Of a DNA stretch of 64,000 bases, positions 58,305 to 64,000 are shown one piece after another; within the stretch, counting starts at the first letter, position 1; every line of letters begins with the position of its first letter. Location: NCBI RefSeq assembly GCF_000712595.1, contig NZ_JOTN01000006.1, positions 141,781 to 205,780 of the forward strand. Direction: 5' to 3'. Position numbers and translations under genes: made by a program. This DNA comes from Bacillus manliponensis. GTDB taxonomy: Bacteria > Bacillota > Bacilli > Bacillales > Bacillaceae_G. Below the pieces are notes generated by a model. That model worked only from the letters and a program-made list of their open reading frames with translations, did not search any database and was not told the origin of the DNA.

Positions 58305-59287
58305 ACTCTTGCCACCTTTTTTTGTTGTAATGGTAATTTGTTATTTCGGATTAAATCTTTAATAAGAGGTGGGTTATCATTTGATGATAAAAATACACCT
58401 CCCATTTTTGAATTTACTTTCCTATACATTTCATCTTCTAGCATAATTTCATGAGCTTTTGCTATATTCCAATAGGGAATGCTAGATTGTAAATGATGAG
58501 TTAAATGGTAATTTTCTGCATGAATACTTAAGAAAAATGATTCTAACCAATGACTATATCGATTACGTGTCATTTGTATACTTTTATTATTTTCAAAAAC
58601 TAATGGGTAATGCTCGGCCATTTCAATAAACCAACCGATTACCATAAACGATGTGAAATACGGAACAATCCAAAAGAAAAAGAAAATAGAAAACATGTCA
58701 AAATAAATAATAATACCTAATAAAACAACCCAATAGCATGACATTGCTAAATATTGCTTTGGATATTGTTTGTATTGAAGCATTCTATATTTAAAAATGT
58801 AATATGCATAACTTAAGATGTTTAATAAAAACAATGGTTTTAATACATATTTATACAAGAAGTGGTTCTTGTCTTTCAGTTTGTATAATCCAATTTCTAA
58901 ATGGTATTTATAATCAGGATCTTTTTCTGGGTTTCCTAAATGTGTATGATGTCCTTTTACGTGTGAATCTTTGTAGTTGTAAAATTCTTGACCAATTAAA
59001 TAGCCAGAAAAATAAGTTCCTAATATATAATTTAGTTTCTTGTTTTTCGTTAAGCATAAATGTGAAGCATCATGTAAAATCGTTGCAAAAGCTCTTTGTC
59101 TCGCACCAATTACTAATACTGCAAGTGGGTATAAAAAGAGGTAACGACTTCCTAACAATACCGCAAGTGCGATAACAACGTAATCATACATCAGTCCTAA
59201 TATCGCTCTGTAATTATTTGATTGATATAATGGTTTCAATTTCTTTCTAATCTCTTTTGAAAAACCATATGATTCATAAGACAACAT
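58301..59287 (-). CDS. Fatty acid desaturase family membrane enzyme
   Basis: 328 aa from ATG 59287 (GGGGGTGG upstream). Membrane di-iron enzyme with the three His boxes HDASH, HVKGHHTH and HLTHH, and four to six membrane helices. The spacing and DPDYKYHLEIG after box 2 recall the RtxC/sphingolipid desaturase-like branch rather than the Bacillus Des acyl-lipid enzyme. Coupling to an EamA exporter and a PhzF-type isomerase hints at secondary metabolite synthesis; this is inference. Its ribosome-binding site lies in one arm of a 10-bp inverted repeat. Confidence 0.88.
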   Translation of the reverse strand: MLSYESYGFSKEIRKKLKPLYQSNNYRAILGLMYDYVVIALAVLLGSRYLFLYPLAVLVIGARQRAFATILHDASHLCLTKNKKLNYILGTYFSGYLIGQEFYNYKDSHVKGHHTHLGNPEKDPDYKYHLEIGLYKLKDKNHFLYKYVLKPLFLLNILSYAYYIFKYRMLQYKQYPKQYLAMSCYWVVLLGIIIYFDMFSIFFFFWIVPYFTSFMVIGWFIEMAEHYPLVFENNKSIQMTRNRYSHWLESFFLSIHAENYHLTHHLQSSIPYWNIAKAHEIMLEDEMYRKVNSKMGGVFLSSNDNPPLIKDLIRNNKLPLQQKKVARV

Positions 59288-59288
59288 C

Positions 59289-59345
59289 AATTCCACCCCC
59301 GTATGTAATTATTTTGATTATACATAAAACAAAAAGGGTGGAATT
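59289..59345 (-). promoter_or_regulatory. Inverted repeat covering the desaturase ribosome-binding site
   Basis: AATTCCACCC (59289-59298) and GGGTGGAATT (59336-59345) are perfect 10-bp arms with 37 nt between them. In the minus-strand mRNA the downstream arm GGGUGGAAUU is the Shine-Dalgarno and ends 1 nt before AUG, so the upstream arm AAUUCCACCC could sequester it. It may instead be a DNA operator, since a TATAAT lies between the arms. Confidence 0.55.
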
Positions 59346-59375
59346 TGAGAAATTATCGTTTGATTTTTCGGAATA

Positions 59376-60245
59376 TTATTTCGCAACAAATTTCTCTTTC
59401 ACGTATAAAACGTCACCACCAACAAAAATTGTATGATTTTTTTTCGTTAGCTCTTTATTTTGTACAAAAATTGCCGATGGTTGCTTTAAAACATAACCTT
59501 GTTCAAAATGAAGGATCCCTTCTCTACTCATATTATTCGGACGATATTTCATGAAATATCCAGCTAAAGAAGCGTTAGATGTACCAGTTGCACTTTCTTC
59601 TGGAATGCCATAAAGAGGAGCAAAGTTTCTACAATGTGCTGTAACATTAGTTAATGTTTCTTCGGTAAATAGATGAAAACTTACAATGTTATACTTTTGA
59701 CATAAGGTAGAGATTTTATCAAAATTAGGCTGGATAGCCTGCAATCCTTTCAACGTCTTAATCGGTACGATAAGATCTGGAATTCCTGTTGAAACAACTT
59801 GAAGTGGCAATTCATCTACAAGAAAATTTTTTGGGATTTGCAAAGCTTCTGCAATTTCATCGCCAGGAAGACACTCTAAAAATTCCGGAGAATTATATTG
59901 CAAAAATACTTTCCCGTCCTTTTGTACTTCCACATGTAATAGGCCACCTTTTGTCTCGGCAGTATAGTTTCCAGATGTAATATATCCTAAACGTTGTAAT
60001 AACGAAAAAGATGCAATTGTTGCATGGCCACATAGATCAATGACTGTTGTTGGTGTATAAAAAATAATTTGATAATCTGCGACCGTTGATGGATAAATAA
60101 AAGCAGTTTCTGAAAAGCCTAAACGATTTGCAATGTACTGCATATCATGATGAGATAAGGTTGTATCATGATAAACAACACCTGCTAAATTTCCACCTTT
60201 GTTTCCAGCTATAAACGCTGATAAAACATATACTTGTACTTTCAT
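59376..60245 (-). CDS. PhzF family isomerase/epimerase
   Basis: 289 aa. Two diaminopimelate-epimerase-like halves. FIAGNKGGNLAGVV near residue 11, the catalytic-Glu region LGFSETAFIYP, GHATIASF and ATGTSNASLAGYF are all PhzF-type. Family members isomerise 2,3-dihydro-3-hydroxyanthranilate or related dienes; here the substrate is unknown. It is upstream of, and in line with, the desaturase and EamA genes (89 bp gap). ATG at 60245 follows AGGAGG. Confidence 0.88.
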   Translation of the reverse strand: MKVQVYVLSAFIAGNKGGNLAGVVYHDTTLSHHDMQYIANRLGFSETAFIYPSTVADYQIIFYTPTTVIDLCGHATIASFSLLQRLGYITSGNYTAETKGGLLHVEVQKDGKVFLQYNSPEFLECLPGDEIAEALQIPKNFLVDELPLQVVSTGIPDLIVPIKTLKGLQAIQPNFDKISTLCQKYNIVSFHLFTEETLTNVTAHCRNFAPLYGIPEESATGTSNASLAGYFMKYRPNNMSREGILHFEQGYVLKQPSAIFVQNKELTKKNHTIFVGGDVLYVKEKFVAK

Positions 60246-60410
60246 TAATAGCCTCCTGAAATATATGAATGAATAGAATCGATATATATGTAATTCTTTG
60301 CATTTAATGGGAACCCTTTATTTGGTTGTTTGATTGGTAAAAGAAAAAAATACCAATTTTATATTGACCAAAATAAGATAATGATATATATTAATAAAAA
60401 ATTCAAAAAA

Positions 60411-60655
60411 CGCGATGATAAGGACATGAATTTTTCTTACCGGTTTACAGAGAGGGAAGGGTGCTGGGATCTTCCTAACGCTGCAGAGAAATTTACCGCC
60501 TTTGAGCTGTATTGGTGAAATAATAGTAATCAATACCGTAGACGCTACGTTACAGCACAATGAGCTATTGCTTTTACACAAGTAATAGGAATTTGGGTGG
60601 AACCACGAGATCAAACACGCTCGTCCCTTTTTTATAGGGATGGGTGTGTTTTTTA
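60411..60655 (+). ncRNA. T-box leader 1 (threonine specific)
   Basis: Stem I region from CGCGATGATAAGGACA, a candidate specifier ACC (Thr) at 60495-60497, and the T-box sequence TGGGTGGAACCACG at 60594-60607. The terminator arms are at about 60614-60628 and 60636-60650, followed by TTTTTT. Uncharged tRNA-Thr would bind the specifier and T-box and favour antitermination. It is the first of two nearly identical leaders in series; the interval 60246-60410 shows nothing else. Confidence 0.88.
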
Positions 60656-60675
60656 TTTTGCAATGAAATAGAATA

Positions 60676-60918
60676 AGCGATGATAAGGACATGAATTTTT
60701 CTTACCGGTTTACAGAGAGGGAAGGATGCTGAGATCTTCCTAACGCTGCAGGAAAGTTTACCGCCTTTGAGCTGTGTTGGTGAAATGATAGTAATCAATG
60801 CCGTAGATGCTACGTTACAGCACCATAAGCTATTACTTTTATACAAGTAATAGGAAATTGGGTGGAACCACGATGCAAACGCACTCGTCCCTTTTATAGG
60901 GATGCGTGCGTTTTTTTA
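60676..60918 (+). ncRNA. T-box leader 2 (threonine specific)
   Basis: It repeats leader 1 with few changes: GCGATGATAAGGACA start, candidate specifier ACC at 60760-60762, T-box TGGGTGGAACCACG at 60859-60872, terminator arms 60878-60892 and 60898-60912, and a T-run at 60911-60917. The two terminators in series require two antitermination events, tightening control of the threonyl-tRNA synthetase gene. Confidence 0.9.
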
Positions 60919-60949
60919 TTTTCAAAATGATAAAAAGGAGTGTTCAGTT

Positions 60950-62875
60950 ATGAATGGGCAAGAGGTTATTATTAAATTCCCAAATGGAAATGAAAAGAAA
61001 TATGCACAAGGTGTGTCACTAGAGGAGGTTGCACAATCCATTAGTCCAAGTTTGCGAAAAAAATCTGTAGCAGGTATTGTAAATGGATCCTTGTATGACT
61101 TGAGACGGAGCATTAAAGAAGATGCTCAGGTGGAATTATATGATTTACATTCTTCAGCTGGCCTCAATATTATGAGACATACAGCTGCGCACGTATTAGC
61201 ACAAGCAGTAAAACGTATTTATGGTAATGTTCAATTTGGAGTAGGTCCTGTAGTTGAAAATGGATTTTATTATGATTTTGACTTAGAAGATAGTCTTACT
61301 ATTCATGATTTAGAGAAAATTGAAGAAGAGATGAAAAAAATTATCGCTGAAAATCTTGAAGTAAGGCGTGAAGAATTATCACGTGATGAAGCAAAGAAAC
61401 TTTTCGCTCACGATTCATTAAAACTAGAATTATTAGCAAATATTCCTGAAGGGGAAGAGGTGTCTGTTTACAGACAAGGCGAATTCTTTGATTTATGCCG
61501 CGGACCACATTTGCCAGTAACAAAGCTTATTAAATCATTTAAGTTAACTCACGTATCCGGTGCATATTGGCGAGGTGATAGCAATAATCAAGTACTTCAG
61601 CGCATTTATGGTGTTGCCTTTTCTTCACAAAAGGAGTTAGATGAGTACTTCCATTTCATCGAGGAAGCGCAAAAAAGAAATCATCGCAAATTAGGAAATG
61701 AATTAGAGCTATTTATGTTTTCTGAAGAAGCACCTGGAATGCCATTTTATCTTGCAAATGGTCAAATCATTCGCAATGAATTAGAATCATTTTTACGACA
61801 ATTACAAAGCTCATTTGATTATCAAGAAGTGCGTACACCGATAATGATGAACCAACGTATGTGGGAACAGTCGGGACACTGGGATCACTATAAAGAAAAC
61901 ATGTACTTTTCTGAAGTAGATCATCATCATTTCGCTTTAAAACCAATGAACTGCCCAGGGCATATGCTCATTTTTAAAGATAAGTTACATTCATATCGTG
62001 ATCTTCCAATTCGAATGGCTGAGTTTGGTCAAGTTCATCGTCATGAATTTAGCGGCGCTTTAAACGGGCTCCTAAGAGTTCGGACATTTTGCCAAGACGA
62101 TGCTCATATTTTTGTAACACCAAATCAAATTGAAGATGAAATTGCTTCAGCACTACAACTCATTGATTACGTATATCAAACTTTTGGTTTTGAATACGAC
62201 ATTGAATTATCGACAAGACCAGAAGATTATATGGGAAGTGAAGAACTTTGGGATAAAGCTGAAGATGCTTTGAAAAATGTATTAGTGAAACTTGGTTACT
62301 CATACAAAATTAACGAAGGTGACGGGGCATTTTACGGACCAAAAATTGATATCCATATTAAAGATGCACTAAAACGAAGTCATCAATGTGCAACAGTACA
62401 ATTAGATTTTCAAATGCCAGAAAAATTTGATTTACATTATATTGATGAAAAAAACCAAAAAGTTCGCCCAGTAGTCATTCACCGCGCTGTCTTTGGTTCT
62501 ATCGATCGTTTTCTTGGCATCTTAATTGAACACTTCGGTGGTTCATTCCCACTATGGTTAGCGCCAGTGCAAGTGAAAGTAATTCCAGTGTCAAATGAGG
62601 CGCATAAAGAATACGTACAAAAAATTACAAAGCAGTTAAAAGAAGTAGGAATACGCGTTCAGCTTGATTTACGCGAAGAAAAGCTTGGCTACAAAATGCG
62701 AGAAGCACAAATGAAAAAGGTACCATGCATTATTGTTGTAGGAGATAACGAAATGAAAAAGGATGCTGTTAACGTAAGACGGTTTGGAAAGAATGATTCA
62801 AAAGAAGTGAAGATAGAGGAGTTTGTTGTTGATTTAAAGAAGCAAATTGAAGGGAAGTGTTTAAGTAATGGATAA
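60950..62875 (+). CDS. thrZ: Threonine--tRNA ligase (tandem T-box regulated isoform)
   Basis: 641 aa from ATG 60950 (AAAAGGAGTG upstream). TGS domain (1-60), editing domain with HTAAHVLAQAV and the FFDLCRGPHLP segment, then the class II catalytic core (motif 2 around HEFSGALNGLLRVRTFCQDD, motif 3 near VVIHRAVFGSIDRFLGILIEH). The C-terminal anticodon-binding domain (about 545-640) includes LAPVQVKVIPVS. It charges tRNA-Thr. The tandem T-box leader identifies it with the thrZ-type inducible enzyme rather than constitutive thrS; the name is chosen on that basis. Confidence 0.93.
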   Translation: MNGQEVIIKFPNGNEKKYAQGVSLEEVAQSISPSLRKKSVAGIVNGSLYDLRRSIKEDAQVELYDLHSSAGLNIMRHTAAHVLAQAVKRIYGNVQFGVGPVVENGFYYDFDLEDSLTIHDLEKIEEEMKKIIAENLEVRREELSRDEAKKLFAHDSLKLELLANIPEGEEVSVYRQGEFFDLCRGPHLPVTKLIKSFKLTHVSGAYWRGDSNNQVLQRIYGVAFSSQKELDEYFHFIEEAQKRNHRKLGNELELFMFSEEAPGMPFYLANGQIIRNELESFLRQLQSSFDYQEVRTPIMMNQRMWEQSGHWDHYKENMYFSEVDHHHFALKPMNCPGHMLIFKDKLHSYRDLPIRMAEFGQVHRHEFSGALNGLLRVRTFCQDDAHIFVTPNQIEDEIASALQLIDYVYQTFGFEYDIELSTRPEDYMGSEELWDKAEDALKNVLVKLGYSYKINEGDGAFYGPKIDIHIKDALKRSHQCATVQLDFQMPEKFDLHYIDEKNQKVRPVVIHRAVFGSIDRFLGILIEHFGGSFPLWLAPVQVKVIPVSNEAHKEYVQKITKQLKEVGIRVQLDLREEKLGYKMREAQMKKVPCIIVVGDNEMKKDAVNVRRFGKNDSKEVKIEEFVVDLKKQIEGKCLSNG

Positions 62876-62908
62876 TGAAGGCACCACCACATATATAGAT
62901 GAAAGATG

Positions 62909-62950
62909 AAAGAACTGTTCTTTGTTAAGGGAACAGTTCTTTCTTTTTTG
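62909..62950 (+). terminator. Rho-independent terminator of the synthetase gene
   Basis: 12-bp arms AAAGAACTGTTC (62909-62920) and GAACAGTTCTTT (62931-62942), followed by CTTTTTTG. Confidence 0.9.
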
Positions 62951-62957
62951 ATTTTCA

Positions 62958-63080
62958 CTAACATAGATACTTCTTTGAACGTAGAACTTTTTCTTCGCCA
63001 TCTGTTTCGTATAATGGATTGATACAGTTACCTTTATATGGGGTACCGCCAGCATTTCGGAAAAAATCCACGCTAAGCAC
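62958..63080 (-). pseudogene. C-terminal fragment of an unidentified gene
   Basis: On the minus strand the frame ending at TAG (62958-62960) reads LSVDFFRNAGGTPYKGNCIN then PLYETDGEEKVLRSKKYLC, which has the composition of real protein and a conserved-looking FRNAGGTPYKGNC. There is no start: upstream in the same frame are poly-Phe/Leu codons and a terminator-like hairpin. It is probably the tail of a gene cut off by rearrangement. Family not recognised. Confidence 0.4.
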
Positions 63081-63089
63081 ATTTTGAAA

Positions 63090-63129
63090 CAAAAAAAGCC
63101 GACTTTTACCCCGTTAAGAGTAAATCGGC
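63090..63129 (-). terminator. Minus-strand terminator-like hairpin
   Basis: GCCGATTTAC (minus, 63129-63120) pairs with GTAAAAGTCGGC (63109-63098), followed on that strand by TTTTTTTG. It has no intact gene upstream and probably belonged to a lost gene. Confidence 0.55.
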
Positions 63130-63591
63130 CCGTTAATATTGACATATGTATAAATCATGCAATGAATATTAGCTTGTTTATTATCTAATTTTTAATAAAA
63201 TATTATTAATATTTTTCATTTTTTTAGAGAGGGATTGTTATTTTTATGAAATGGAGTAAAAACCACATGATATTTGTCTTAATTTTTATCATTTCAGCCA
63301 AGAATACTCCTTTCTCAAGGAACGTGAATGGTGTAGCCCAGTGAGTAGGTGGGAGATGAATTGGCTTCGGACAAGGGATGGGTTCTTTTCCATCTCGATT
63401 GTCCGACTGTTCGAGTGCTATTTGTAATGAATGAAAAAAATTTGGGTACGAGTACCGAAACCTTTTCGGTCTTTGCATTCATCTTCCCTTTTTAAAAGCG
63501 CTTGCTTTTTTATAAAAACCTCCTAATAATATACAAATTGCATCGAGATTGATAAAATATGTATAACATAACAGAAAGGGAGGTGAAAGTC
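63130..63591. other. Non-coding region before the transposon gene
   Basis: No gene I can support. A minus-strand frame (63224-63478) has no credible ribosome-binding site. Two small dyads lie together: GGTACGAGTACC (about 63447-63458) and CCGAAACC..TTTTCGG just after. AAAAGC-GCTT-GCTTTT follows near 63495. The region may include the left end of the IS200/IS605-type element whose tnpB starts at 63592. Confidence 0.4.
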
Positions 63592-64000
63592 ATGATTATC
63601 AATAAAGCGTTTAAATTTCGTATCTATCCGAATGAAGAACAAGCAATTTTAATCAATAAAACAATTGGGTGTTCTCGATTTGTATTTAATCACTTTTTAA
63701 CAAAATGGAATCACGCTTATAAAGAAACAGGACAAGGATTGACATATGGTATATGTTCGGCTGAACTTCCTGCAATGAAAAAAGAACTTGCTTGGTTAAA
63801 AGAAGTAGATAGTATTGCTATGCAATCATCTATTAGAAATCTTGCAGATGCGTTTGACCGTTTTTTCGAGAAACAGAATGACGCACCACGCTTCAAATCC
63901 AAAAGGAACAAAGTACAGTCCTATACAACGAAACACACGAATGGGAACATTGCAATTAGCGGCAATACAATTAAACTACCGAAATTAGGTCTTGTTCGTT
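63592..64000 (+). CDS. tnpB: IS200/IS605 family TnpB (OrfB), 3' end outside the window
   Basis: Open from ATG 63592 (GGGAGGTG upstream) to the window end, 136 codons. INKAFKFRIYPNEEQAILI and the helix GCSRFVFNHFLTKWN are the N-terminal signature of TnpB-type proteins, followed by the wedge-domain segment DAPRFKSKRNKVQSYTTKHT. TnpB proteins are RNA-guided DNA nucleases that help retain the transposon. The RuvC nuclease residues and the right end with its guide RNA lie beyond the window, so activity cannot be judged. Confidence 0.9.
   Translation, partial: MIINKAFKFRIYPNEEQAILINKTIGCSRFVFNHFLTKWNHAYKETGQGLTYGICSAELPAMKKELAWLKEVDSIAMQSSIRNLADAFDRFFEKQNDAPRFKSKRNKVQSYTTKHTNGNIAISGNTIKLPKLGLVR

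Noticed and set aside
63224-63478. 84-aa minus-strand frame upstream of tnpB
   Set aside because: Start lacks a usable ribosome-binding site, and the sequence is better explained as non-coding element end.
1-64000. CRISPR arrays, tRNA or rRNA genes
   Set aside because: No repeat-spacer pattern, cloverleaf or rRNA-like sequence noticed on either strand while reading.

Overview
The window looks like chromosome of a Bacillus cereus-group organism. The base composition is low-GC, Shine-Dalgarno sequences are strong (AAGGAGG/AGGGGG), and TTG and GTG starts are frequent. Three copies of a short repeat with TTTAT at both ends match the B. cereus-group bcr1-type repeat, and many gene families are typical Bacillus ones (PpaC, HelD, tandem T-box threonyl-tRNA synthetase, YxcD, SgrR/MFS pair, AA10 chitin oxidase). 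I found no rRNA, tRNA, CRISPR array or prophage.

Layout. 1-3.5 kb: an accessory metabolic patch with a partial short-chain dehydrogenase (SDR), a dioxygenase-type cupin, a LysR regulator, an SDR pseudogene and an intact SDR. 3.5-9 kb: an Rrf2 repressor and a DsbA/FrnE-like thiol oxidoreductase that share the same palindromic operator, a five-SH3 M23 peptidase, a second Rrf2 regulator beside a decayed flavoprotein gene, and a nucleoside hydrolase. 8.8-22.5 kb: a divergent MFS/SgrR-like pair, DegV, an MBL-fold hydrolase, a solitary tyrosine recombinase divergent from a HTH protein, a repeat-containing lipoprotein, an HD phosphohydrolase, a DUF1836 protein and a YxcD-type pair.

22.5-33.5 kb is the most coherent system: a trans-4-hydroxy-L-proline catabolic locus. 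One sigma-54-dependent activator lies between two arms, each preceded by a textbook -24/-12 (SigL) promoter. The minus arm encodes a [2Fe-2S] BFD-like protein, a [2Fe-2S] ferredoxin-like subunit and an FAD/NAD subunit. The plus arm encodes a DadA-like flavoprotein, a proline racemase-family epimerase, a second racemase homologue that has lost both catalytic cysteines, a DapA-family deaminase, an aldehyde dehydrogenase and an AGCS sodium symporter. The inferred route is hydroxyproline uptake, 2-epimerisation, oxidation to pyrroline-4-hydroxy-2-carboxylate, deamination to 2-oxoglutarate semialdehyde, and oxidation to 2-oxoglutarate.

33.5-60 kb is mostly core and housekeeping: AA10 lytic polysaccharide monooxygenase, PpaC, DeoC, a LacI regulator with an operator inside the promoter of a YczE-like membrane protein, an Lrp/permease pair, RecQ, HelD, a divergent SEDS-like protein, a CLC channel, an S66 peptidase, and a PhzF/desaturase/EamA operon whose desaturase ribosome-binding site lies in a 10-bp inverted repeat. 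60.4-62.9 kb: two tandem T-box leaders precede threonyl-tRNA synthetase. The window ends inside an IS200/IS605-type TnpB gene.

All assignments come from reading the sequence and from family knowledge; no database search was run.
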